In this document: positions 58,101 through 64,000 of the stretch, piece by piece
How positions within the stretch are numbered: position 1 is the first letter of the stretch
Layout: the number at the start of each line of letters is the position of its first letter
NCBI GenBank assembly: GCA_910585285.1
Contig: CAJUDL010000010.1
Coordinates: 22,517 to 86,516 of the forward strand
Source: an uncultured Muribaculaceae bacterium
Lineage (GTDB): Bacteria > Bacteroidota > Bacteroidia > Bacteroidales > Muribaculaceae
Length of the DNA stretch: 64,000 nt
Reading direction: 5' to 3'
Notes under the pieces: model-generated
What the model was told of the DNA's origin: nothing
Databases searched by the model: none
The model's input: only the letters and a program-made list of their open reading frames with translations
Program-made: the position numbers and the translations under genes

Positions 58101-58412
58101 ATTGTCGAGAGACCGGCTTATGATCTTCAATGAATCCAAATCAAGACAGGCATAGGGGAAGGTGGACCATATTGAAAAACGCGCATTATATGCCGTTACA
58201 TCAGCATCAAGGTTTTTGCTTGCTTCGGTGTTTATGATTCTTGTGAGACGCTCAGGAGTCAGCCATAGTGTGGCTCCAACTATGGCGAGTATTATAAGTA
58301 GCAAAATCCCTGCAATAGTGCATGAGAGGATAATGCCCGCTTTTGCCAGAATGGAGTGGTCGCGGAAATGCTTTCGCGACATTGATGCAATATTACGGTC
58401 AAGTTCTGACAT
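55149..58412 (-). CDS. Large AsmA-like inner-membrane protein
   Basis: The 1087-residue protein has one N-terminal helix (about residues 26-50, IILSCTIAGILLLIILAIVGATLWL). A long beta-rich periplasmic region follows, with the AsmA N-terminal pattern (LNLDADVTAYNARFSIWSTFPYACLDLDSLKI-like, in pieces) and a C-terminal AsmA domain (LMLIPNSEDIRLSDM, MELYPFEISFDRYRLQFGG). Proteins of this superfamily (AsmA, TamB, YhdP) form long grooves thought to carry phospholipids between membranes. A second in-frame ATG at 58382 (MSRKHFRDH) sits closer to the helix and may be the true start. The ATG at 58412 lies in the base of a strong hairpin. Confidence 0.82.
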   Translation of the reverse strand: MSELDRNIASMSRKHFRDHSILAKAGIILSCTIAGILLLIILAIVGATLWLTPERLTRIINTEASKNLDADVTAYNARFSIWSTFPYACLDLDSLKIISRSLDNVPNDKLADLPPDASFLASAHNIHGGINIVKLLKKSIDINDLSAEDLDLNLVMVSDSVSNFNILRQTKKPEKIPYFTIGQLTLSNPRNIRIYSLPANTAACVELSRMSLSRSEASPDTYTLAIKGNAGAVVNKVNVLKDFPFDLSGQTDIAFNPFRISLTDFKTNLGDTEGKMDLEIQTGKALRLNRLSYKLNDFKPFGLLKYIKGLEYSLPDSIRADLLMNAAAKLTSPYDLSSSRLPSMIIDFNVPQGDIEYTSERSETYMLRHSDIKGEVAIDGTHPNSSYAKILPFYINGEGTNVQMRANISNILADPGIRVAMQGSTDAGLTGKIISPLKPYALAGTMNTDIVLDFRLSDIKRSTLENIILNGDISFHNYKMRFPNLEVAASGNELNMNFGGKASDISDKTIANGIFDMKANANKINVMAKGYDMNISGLDFSSQMKEGHPARLSDISALMPFDLDIKATAIDIANKRDTVRISMKNMLVDGQAVTRPGKAVLNRFTANITGESINAVNGKTIMTMNELSSRLSASEMQKSIVSRKYVKPEKWTADSNSMNFIDHSAEYLSANLPQKAINMIGKWKSYMSLKVKSGTLLTPALPLRNGFGNLDIEASFDSVKLNSLHFNSQDTRLKAKGKVSNLRQFLTSRSVAPLRVALDVAIDTVRINQLCGAYNHGLKLTHGPNASVLTVIPDTLTSSDTVSLLVPRNIIADIKASAMMTEYTNLFLHDLSTGISLRDGKFKIEDLGIDSSFGALKLNFEYDTSDIQHMGMNLQGSIAEVDLVNFFSKFHTLLLMMPQMRNLKGNLSAMAEAKLLLFPNMYLNMPSIWADLYVRGDNLLLHQDSFIRRITRMMLIPNSEDIRLSDMNIHASVHDNLMELYPFEISFDRYRLQFGGLNNFNGDMYYHLGIDKSPVPFPFGINIIGNFKDPEIRFGGASFKVKKGEDITASVMEEKRVNLMLELKCLVREFIEKAAEADTTPASFYVY

Positions 58413-58456
58413 AGTTAGAGCGGATTTGCCATTATAACAAATCCGCTCTGACTATG
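58410..58456 (-). promoter_or_regulatory. Strong hairpin between topA and the AsmA-like gene, containing its start codon
   Basis: The arms CAAATCCGCTCT (58438-58449) and AGAGCGGATTTG (58417-58428) pair perfectly around a nine-base loop. Pairing continues out to 58410/58456 with one wobble, about 19 pairs. The lower stem contains the AsmA-like ATG (58412-58410 in minus orientation). There is no T-run. In the loop another ATG opens a five-codon frame (MANPL, stop) that ends four bases before the gene's ATG. It could be a terminator for topA or a translation control element. Confidence 0.7.
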
Positions 58457-58458
58457 GT

Positions 58459-60780
58459 TTATTTTTTACGTGCGCGAGGTTTCTTTGCCGGAGCCGAGTC
58501 CTGTTTTTCCATCAGTTCCTTGATTTCGTCAAGGGTTAGCGACGTGGGATCGGTGCCTTTGGGAATCTTGTAATTCACGGCTTTCTTTGCCCCCTCCTTC
58601 TTGTATGCTACGTATGGTCCGAATCTCCCGTTGAGCACTTCAAGCCCCGGCATTTCGGGGAAGTCCTTTATAAGTCTGTTTGCTTCTGCTTCTTTCTTTG
58701 CTTCTATAAGCTCCTTGGCTTCTTCAAGGGTGATAGTCTGAGGTGCCATATCCTTGGGTATGGAAACAAACATCTTTTCGTAATGAATGTAAGGACCGAA
58801 TCTGCCGATTGCAGCGGTCACGTCTTTGCCATCGATTGTGCCCACCTTGCGAGGGAGTTCAAAGAGCTTAAGCGCCTCTTCAAGAGTTATGTCTTGGATG
58901 CTTTGTCCTTCGAGAAGGCTGGCAAATAGGGGTTTGTCATCGTCTGCGGCATCTCCTATCTGCACGACTGGTCCAAATCTGCCGATCTTTACAGAAACGG
59001 GTTTCCCTGATTTAGGATCAATGCCAAGCACTCGCTCTCCGACTTTATGCTCAAGACGCATCGAGTCCACTTTCTCTATAGAGGGATGGAATGTGGTGTA
59101 GAAATCCGACATCTCATTTTTCCAGCCTAATTTACCTTCGGCTATGTCATCGAATTTCTCTTCCACACGTGCAGTGAAATTATAATCGAGGATGTCGGGG
59201 AAATACTGAGTGAGAAACTCGTTTACTACCATGCCCACATCCGTTGGCACAAGTCTTCCTTTTTCGCTTCCCGTATTTTCAGAAAGAGTTGCTTTCGTGA
59301 TCTTGTCTTTAGAGAGTGTGAGGACATCATAATTTCTTGGCGTACCCTCTTTTTCTCCGTGACGTATATAATCTCGGCTCTGAATGGTAGAGATTGTGGG
59401 GGCATAAGTCGATGGTCGTCCTATTCCGAGATCCTCCATCTTCTTTACCAATGATGCCTCCGTGTATCTTGCCGGGGGTAAAGTGAAACGTTGAGTGGCT
59501 GTTATCTCGTCTGCCGTAAGTTTCTCTCCCTCCTCAAGATGCGGGAGACGGGTGAAGGATGAAGAATCGGCATCTATCTGCCATGCTTTCATGAAACCTT
59601 CGAATTTCACAACCTCTCCCTCAGCTTTGAATTCCTCTTGGCTGCCGCTTACAGCTATGTCAACGTTTGTCTTCTCAAGCATTGCATCGCTCATCTGAGA
59701 GGCGATTGCGCGTTTACGTATAAGGTCGTAGAGCCGCTGCTCTTGGGCGGACCCGGGGATGGTTTCGTTGGAAACATATGTTGGTCTTATTGCCTCGTGG
59801 GCTTCCTGTGCGCCTTTTGAGTTTGTGTGATAATGACGCACCTTAACGTAGTCTTCTCCATATTCCGATGCAATGGCTACCGAAATGTCACGAATTGCAA
59901 GTTCGGAGAGATTCGTGGAGTCTGTACGCATGTAAGTGATGCGTCCGTCTTCATAGAGCTTCTGGGCTATGCGCATCGTGGTGTTCACCGAAAAACCAAG
60001 TCGTTTGCCGGCTTCTTGTTGCAGGGTAGAGGTTGTGAAAGGAGGTGCCGGTGAACGTTTCACCGGTTTTACGCTCAGTTCAGAGATTGAGAATTCTGCA
60101 TTTATGCACGTCTTAAGAAATGAACGTGCTTCCTCTTCTGAAGTCATGCGGCGTTTGAGCTCTGCCTTGAAATTATTGCCTTCCGGGCTTGCGAATAAAG
60201 CATTGATGCGGAAGAACGGTTCCGGTGAGAAGGCTTCAACCTCTTTTTCTCTTTCGCAGATTAATCTTACAGCCACACTCTGCACACGCCCAGCCGAAAG
60301 AGCCGGCTTGATTTTCTTCCAAAGTATCGGACTGAGTTCGAATCCGACGATGCGGTCAAGCACACGCCGCGCCTGCTGGGCGTTGACCCGGTCTATATCG
60401 ATAGACCGCGGATTTTCAATCGCATGCAGGATCGCAGGTTTTGTAATCTCGTGAAAAACGATGCGCCGCGTGTTTTCCGGCTTAAGCCCCAAGACCTCGT
60501 AAAGATGCCAGGCAATAGCTTCCCCTTCGCGGTCTTCATCGGAAGCGAGCCATACGGTATCAGCTTGTTTGGCAGCGGCTTTGAGTTGCTTTACGAGTTC
60601 CTTCTTTTCCGCCGGTATTTCATAAAGCGGAGAGAAATCGGAGTCTACTTCCACACTCATGCCCTTTTTCTTAAGGTCACGGATGTGTCCGTAGCTCGAC
60701 ATCACCTTGAAGTCTTTGCCCAAAAATTTTTCTATCGTCTTCGCTTTTGCCGGAGACTCGACTATCACAAGATTTTTCAT
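58459..60780 (-). CDS. topA: DNA topoisomerase I
   Basis: The 773-residue type IA enzyme relaxes negative supercoils. The Toprim domain has E8 in VESPAKAKTIEKFLG and D81/D83 in ASDEDREGEAIAWHL. The catalytic tyrosine is Y283 in RITYMRTDSTNLS. Instead of zinc ribbons the C-terminus carries repeated topoisomerase C-terminal modules of the form VxIGRFGPxVQ, AAIGRFGPYIHYE and NGRFGPYVAYKK, the usual Bacteroidetes arrangement, then a Lys/Arg-rich tail. It is 41 bases downstream of folD. Confidence 0.96.
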   Translation of the reverse strand: MKNLVIVESPAKAKTIEKFLGKDFKVMSSYGHIRDLKKKGMSVEVDSDFSPLYEIPAEKKELVKQLKAAAKQADTVWLASDEDREGEAIAWHLYEVLGLKPENTRRIVFHEITKPAILHAIENPRSIDIDRVNAQQARRVLDRIVGFELSPILWKKIKPALSAGRVQSVAVRLICEREKEVEAFSPEPFFRINALFASPEGNNFKAELKRRMTSEEEARSFLKTCINAEFSISELSVKPVKRSPAPPFTTSTLQQEAGKRLGFSVNTTMRIAQKLYEDGRITYMRTDSTNLSELAIRDISVAIASEYGEDYVKVRHYHTNSKGAQEAHEAIRPTYVSNETIPGSAQEQRLYDLIRKRAIASQMSDAMLEKTNVDIAVSGSQEEFKAEGEVVKFEGFMKAWQIDADSSSFTRLPHLEEGEKLTADEITATQRFTLPPARYTEASLVKKMEDLGIGRPSTYAPTISTIQSRDYIRHGEKEGTPRNYDVLTLSKDKITKATLSENTGSEKGRLVPTDVGMVVNEFLTQYFPDILDYNFTARVEEKFDDIAEGKLGWKNEMSDFYTTFHPSIEKVDSMRLEHKVGERVLGIDPKSGKPVSVKIGRFGPVVQIGDAADDDKPLFASLLEGQSIQDITLEEALKLFELPRKVGTIDGKDVTAAIGRFGPYIHYEKMFVSIPKDMAPQTITLEEAKELIEAKKEAEANRLIKDFPEMPGLEVLNGRFGPYVAYKKEGAKKAVNYKIPKGTDPTSLTLDEIKELMEKQDSAPAKKPRARKK

Positions 60781-60821
60781 TTCGTCAGTTTTTCAGTATA
60801 ACAACCATGGAAAAGAAATTA

Positions 60822-61703
60822 TCATTTATAAGGGTTGTCTTTGCGTGCCTGGAGGGTATTTATCATTAGCGAGCAGATGGTCATCGGCCCCACGCCACCC
60901 GGCACGGGGGTGATGAATTCGCATTTTTCCGCTACATTTTCAAAGTCGACATCACCGCGGAGTCTCCACCCGCTTTTTCTTGTTGGGTCTGCAACTCGGG
61001 TTGTGCCAACGTCGATGATTGTAGCACCCGGTTTGACCATATCTGCCGTCACGAATCCCGGCTGCCCGAGGGCGGCGACTATGATATCGGCGTTACGGCA
61101 TATCTCCTTGATATTTGGGGTCGCGGAGTGGCATACGGTCACGGTGCAGTTGCCTGGATTGGCTTTCTGCATGAGGAGTGTTGCCATGGGCTTGCCCACG
61201 ATGTTGCTGCGTCCGAGCACTACCGCATGTTTCCCTTTGGTCTCGACTCCATATCTCTTGAGAAGCTGCATGATGCCTGCGGGAGTGGCAGACACGAATC
61301 CGGGCAGACCGATCGACATCCTGCCTACGTTGATGGGGTGGAATCCGTCAACATCTTTTGCCGGGTCAATCGCGCGGATTATATTCTGCTCGTTTATATG
61401 GCGAGGGAGAGGCAACTGCACGATGAAACCGTCAATGGTTTCGTCTTCGTTGAGGCGTTTGATCTCTTTTAGAAGTGTTTCCTCCGTCACGTCATCTTCA
61501 AATCGGATTAGACTGCTTGTGAATCCACATTCGCCACAAGCCTTAACTTTGTTTGCTACATAAGTTTCAGAACCGCCGTCATGGCCTACGAGAATAGCTG
61601 CAAGGTGTGGTGCTCGTTCTCCTTGCGCAGTCATGGCTGCAACTTCAGCTGCGATTTCCTGTTTGATTTCTGCTGCCGTCTTTTTTCCGTCGATGAGTGT
61701 CAT
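60822..61703 (-). CDS. folD: Methylenetetrahydrofolate dehydrogenase / cyclohydrolase
   Basis: The 293-residue bifunctional enzyme interconverts 5,10-methylene-, methenyl- and 10-formyl-tetrahydrofolate. The active-site Y48 and K52 lie in [17 protein letters not shown]. The conserved QLPLPRHI and the cofactor motif [16 protein letters not shown] are present, and it ends with the standard [19 protein letters not shown]. It is the first gene of the long minus-strand run leading through topA into the dcw cluster. Confidence 0.96.
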   Translation of the reverse strand: MTLIDGKKTAAEIKQEIAAEVAAMTAQGERAPHLAAILVGHDGGSETYVANKVKACGECGFTSSLIRFEDDVTEETLLKEIKRLNEDETIDGFIVQLPLPRHINEQNIIRAIDPAKDVDGFHPINVGRMSIGLPGFVSATPAGIMQLLKRYGVETKGKHAVVLGRSNIVGKPMATLLMQKANPGNCTVTVCHSATPNIKEICRNADIIVAALGQPGFVTADMVKPGATIIDVGTTRVADPTRKSGWRLRGDVDFENVAEKCEFITPVPGGVGPMTICSLMINTLQARKDNPYK

Positions 61704-61724
61704 TGGCTAATATTTTTTTACGAA

Positions 61725-61768
61725 ATTGTTGTTATCCTATATATTGAGATTGTTGTTATCTATATAGG
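61725..61768. repeat. Short repeats in the folD / phosphatase divergent region
   Basis: ATTGTTGTTATC occurs at 61725-61736 and 61749-61760. Inverted arms CCTATATA (61735-61742) and TATATAGG (61761-61768) enclose the second copy. The block is 22 bases upstream of the folD start and could be an operator, but it may simply be low-complexity sequence. Confidence 0.4.
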
Positions 61769-61825
61769 AGTGCAGGTTTTGAAATTGCAAAATTAATAAA
61801 AAATCGGCAAATCAAAATTTATAAT

Positions 61826-63211
61826 ATGAAAAAGAGATTTTTACTGATATTATCATTAATAGTTTTTTTAGGCTTTCCCTCGATCGAGGCTTTCGAGATT
61901 CCGCAGGATTCCAACCTTCGGCTTTCGCCTCAGCACAGTAAAATAGATACGCGGGCTGCTAAAGGAGATGCGAGGAGCGCTCAGATTGGAGGAACAGCGG
62001 GGAGTGGGGACGCACTGAGCGAGGAGTTGCCGTCAATCTATTGCGGCTCAATGATGCCTTATGATTTTTCTGAATGCGATAGAGATGTTGCATGGGGAGA
62101 TTCATTGACACCGATATATCTCAGCTATACAGCCCGTCACGGAGCGCGGTTTCTTTCCTCTCCGAAAAAGATAGAGGAAATTTCCAAAGCACTTGAGAAG
62201 GCAGAAACGGAAAGAGCATTGACTTCGGATGGTGAGCGTTTCATTTCGATGATGCGTGAAATTTCTTCAAATACCGCCGGGAGATGGGGGCTTCTGTCGG
62301 ATGTCGGTATTGCTGAGGAGGAAAAACTTGGTGCCGACATGGCTGCGTTGCTTCCAGATCTTTTCAGGAAGGGAAAGATTGAATCAAAATCAACTTATGT
62401 GCCCCGGGTGATAATGACGATGTATCAGTTTCTACATTCGCTGGAGATCCCCAACACAAAACTGCAGTTGTTTACAACTTCCGGCAGACAGAATGATACG
62501 CTATTGCGTTGTTTTGTAGCTGACACAGCATATGCCCATTATCGCGATAAAGGCGCGTGGAAACCTGTTTATGAGAAATTTTTGAGCAAGCATGTTTCTG
62601 CAGATCCGGCTCGAAGGCTTTTTCGGAATGGGAATAAAATGGATCAGCAAGAATTGCGGCACCTGACCATGAGTATGTATGGAATGCTGCAGGCAAACCT
62701 GGCGGCGGGGCTGCCGGCTGCCACATCAGAGTTTATGACAGCCGATGAGTTCAGAGGTTGTTGGCTTGCTTCAAATCTTCTGCACTATCTCCGAAACAAT
62801 ATAAATCCGGTATCGGATCTTGCCGCGCAAGCGACCTCTCCTTTGCTTGAACAGATAATAGATGATATTGATGCCGCCGCTGGAGGGGATTCGGAAGTTA
62901 AGGCTCATGGATATTTCGGTCATGCCGAAACGTTGCTGCCTTTATTGTCGCTGATGAGGCTGCCGGGTTGCTATGTGATGACTGAAGATTATGCCAATCT
63001 TCATAAAGAATGGCAGATACAGGATATCACCCCGTTAGGAGCAAATCTGGCGATTGTATTGCTGCGGGGAAGCAGTGGGGAGGTATATGCTTCGGTGCGA
63101 CTCAATGGCAAGAATGTCGCTCCGTTGTCGGGAAAGGGTGATATTGTCAAATGGAAAGAACTAAAAGATTTTTGGAATTTAAATATTAAAGATTATGGAA
63201 AACACAACTAA
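61826..63211 (+). CDS. Secreted histidine acid phosphatase (phytase/MINPP-like)
   Basis: The 461-residue protein has a signal peptide (MKKRFLLILSLIVFLGFPSIEA) and belongs to histidine phosphatase clade 2. The phosphate-binding motif is YTARHGARFL with the catalytic H105, and the second motif is FGHAETLLPL (HAE). Clade members include acid phosphatases and multiple inositol polyphosphate phosphatases; secreted MINPP-like enzymes degrade phytate in gut Bacteroides. The substrate here is not settled by sequence. It overlaps the next gene by 17 bases. Confidence 0.87.
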   Translation: MKKRFLLILSLIVFLGFPSIEAFEIPQDSNLRLSPQHSKIDTRAAKGDARSAQIGGTAGSGDALSEELPSIYCGSMMPYDFSECDRDVAWGDSLTPIYLSYTARHGARFLSSPKKIEEISKALEKAETERALTSDGERFISMMREISSNTAGRWGLLSDVGIAEEEKLGADMAALLPDLFRKGKIESKSTYVPRVIMTMYQFLHSLEIPNTKLQLFTTSGRQNDTLLRCFVADTAYAHYRDKGAWKPVYEKFLSKHVSADPARRLFRNGNKMDQQELRHLTMSMYGMLQANLAAGLPAATSEFMTADEFRGCWLASNLLHYLRNNINPVSDLAAQATSPLLEQIIDDIDAAAGGDSEVKAHGYFGHAETLLPLLSLMRLPGCYVMTEDYANLHKEWQIQDITPLGANLAIVLLRGSSGEVYASVRLNGKNVAPLSGKGDIVKWKELKDFWNLNIKDYGKHN

Positions 63212-63620
63212 AGAGACGGCGTTGTTGCTCGATAGGGCAAAGGCGCAAATTGTGGAGAATATGAAAGAGAAGGGTATCGGAGCCATTTTATGGGACAATT
63301 CCCGTGCCGGATTTCATTTTATACCCGAAATTTTGCATAAAAGTGAGACTAAAGATAAGGAGCGAGTTGCCCGTATAATGGGTCTCTATAATTATGACGG
63401 TGTTTTGTATCTGGTGGAAGAAGATCGAGCTCCGGTTCATTTCTCTGATTTCTATACGGAAGGAGTTGATGTGCCTCCTGTTGTGGTGACGCTGACGGAG
63501 GATGTGGCTGTGAGGGATTTGGGAGATCCTGCGAAGGTGAAAGGCTACACCACGCAGGGCAGCCTGGAGGAATGGCTATCGATCGCGGATTGTTATTTTG
63601 AGGCATTGAATGAAAAATAA
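63195..63620 (+). CDS. Small soluble protein of unknown function
   Basis: I do not recognise this 141-residue acidic cytoplasmic protein. It has no signal peptide, no helix long enough to span a membrane, and no metal or nucleotide motif. Stretches such as ARIMGLYNYDGVLYLVEEDRAPVHFSDFY and the Asp/Glu-rich surface suggest a compact alpha/beta fold. It starts 17 bases inside the phosphatase gene, so the two are translated together. A cytoplasmic partner for an exported phosphatase is unexpected. ATG and length are consistent with a genuine gene. Confidence 0.7.
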   Translation: MENTTKETALLLDRAKAQIVENMKEKGIGAILWDNSRAGFHFIPEILHKSETKDKERVARIMGLYNYDGVLYLVEEDRAPVHFSDFYTEGVDVPPVVVTLTEDVAVRDLGDPAKVKGYTTQGSLEEWLSIADCYFEALNEK

Positions 63621-63689
63621 TATGCAATATGAGGATTAATGTTAAATAAAAAGGCAAAACAATTGCATATGTTAAATTAAAAGGTTAAA

Positions 63690-63820
63690 AAATAAGACGG
63701 GGATGTCTCACGACATCCCCGTCCGTTGCGCTTTAATAAACTGATTTATCAGTTCCCTAATTTTATTTACACCTAATTATCCATTATTATGATTCTGAAG
63801 CGAAATATTCTTGCGTTTCG
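63690..63820 (-). ncRNA. Candidate small RNA of about 130 nt
   Basis: A good minus-strand promoter (63856-63824) is followed about 130 bases later by a strong intrinsic terminator (63723-63696 and TTATTTTTT). No start codon in between opens more than three codons (ATG GAT AAT stop). A small internal stem CTGAT-TT-ATCAG is at 63741-63752. The T-run lies only on the minus-strand side of the terminator, which fixes the direction. No gene follows on that strand. This is the layout of an independently transcribed small RNA. I cannot assign it to a known family. Confidence 0.6.
63696..63723 (-). terminator. Strong intrinsic terminator
   Basis: GACGGGGATGTC and GACATCCCCGTC form a perfect 12-bp GC-rich stem with a four-base loop. 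In the minus direction TTATTTTTT follows. On the plus strand the following bases are CGTTGCGC, so it is directional and is not a proper terminator for the plus-strand gene ending at 63620. Confidence 0.88.
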
Positions 63821-63823
63821 AAA

Positions 63824-63856
63824 CAAAGATAATAAGTTTGTGGCACTTATGCCAAA
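63824..63856 (-). promoter_or_regulatory. Promoter of the candidate small RNA
   Basis: The -33 box TTTG (63856-63853) and -7 box TATCTTTG (63831-63824) on the minus strand are 21 bp apart, within the normal range for the Bacteroidales primary sigma factor. Transcription should begin near 63818-63820. Confidence 0.72.
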
Positions 63857-63891
63857 TTCTACATTGTAAAAAAGGTGAAAAATTTATTTAT

Positions 63892-63925
63892 AACGTTTGA
63901 AAAATCTGCAAACGTTGTAAATTTG
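63892..63925 (+). promoter_or_regulatory. Inverted repeat within a plus-strand promoter-like pair
   Basis: AACGTTTG (63892-63899) and CAAACGTT (63909-63916) are perfect inverted arms. The first arm contains a TTTG, and TAAATTTG follows at 63918-63925, 18 bp further on. The pair would drive a gene to the right of the window, with the inverted repeat acting as operator. Confidence 0.45.
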
Positions 63926-64000
63926 CAATAATCATTGTGCGGAAATAATGAAGTTGTTTAAACTAATTTCTATATGTTAATAATACAGTAAAATCATTAA

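Larger units (their letters stand above)
63621..64000. other. Gene-free right end with small-RNA unit and divergent promoter
   Basis: There is no protein gene in this stretch. 63621-63690 shows nothing notable. It then holds a minus-strand promoter/terminator unit (63690-63856), an inverted repeat at 63892-63916 and a plus-strand promoter-like pair that points out of the window. Confidence 0.6.

Overview
The window is a chromosomal segment of a gut-type Bacteroidales bacterium, most likely near Muribaculaceae. The order-level call rests on a SusC/SusD pair, several promoters of the Bacteroidales form (TTTG, about 20 bp, then TAnnTTTG), and a complete Bacteroidetes-type division and cell-wall (dcw) cluster. 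The family-level call is inference from the style of the secreted proteins and intergenic repeats. I see no tRNA, rRNA, CRISPR array, intact insertion sequence or phage.

Layout. 1-9.4 kb holds accessory genes: a frameshifted secreted protein, a remnant of a radical SAM gene, a DUF4240 protein, a GH51 arabinofuranosidase with a well-formed promoter and operator, a secreted TPR-CHAT protein and a secreted metallophosphoesterase. Two long gene-free stretches here are full of hairpin-centred repeats. 9.4-14.3 kb is a four-gene operon: ribokinase, secreted nucleoside hydrolase, sugar transporter and GH97 glycosidase. The first three are the enzymatic core of a ribose/nucleoside scavenging locus. 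A broken endonuclease/phosphatase gene follows it.

14.7-35.2 kb is a polysaccharide utilisation locus (PUL). It contains a GH2 beta-galactosidase, an ECF sigma factor, an unassigned (alpha/alpha)-barrel-like protein, SusD, SusC with an STN signalling domain, a FecR anti-sigma factor, GH3, a GH5 lipoprotein, two related secreted repeat proteins and a CE7 acetyl esterase. The sigma factor and its presumed anti-sigma partner lie at opposite ends of the susCD block. The enzymes suggest an acetylated, galactose-decorated beta-glucan or xyloglucan-like target; this is inference.

35.3-61.7 kb is housekeeping, all on the minus strand: folD, topA, an AsmA-like gene, then rsmH-ftsL-ftsI-murE-mraY-murD-ftsW-murG-murC-ftsQ-ftsA-ftsZ, then a THUMP RNA methyltransferase with a long charged tail, a membrane protein, pdxB and an RNase H. 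mraZ and murF are not in the cluster. 61.8-63.6 kb carries a secreted histidine acid phosphatase overlapping a small conserved-looking protein. The right end has a minus-strand promoter and a strong terminator about 130 nt apart with no gene between them, which is a candidate small RNA.

The most noteworthy items are the candidate small RNA, the sigma/anti-sigma genes split across the PUL with a shared 14-bp inverted-repeat motif at two of its control regions, the duplicated non-lipidated repeat proteins, the hairpin that contains the AsmA-like start codon, and several intergenic repeat arrays built from a hairpin core with simple-repeat flanks.
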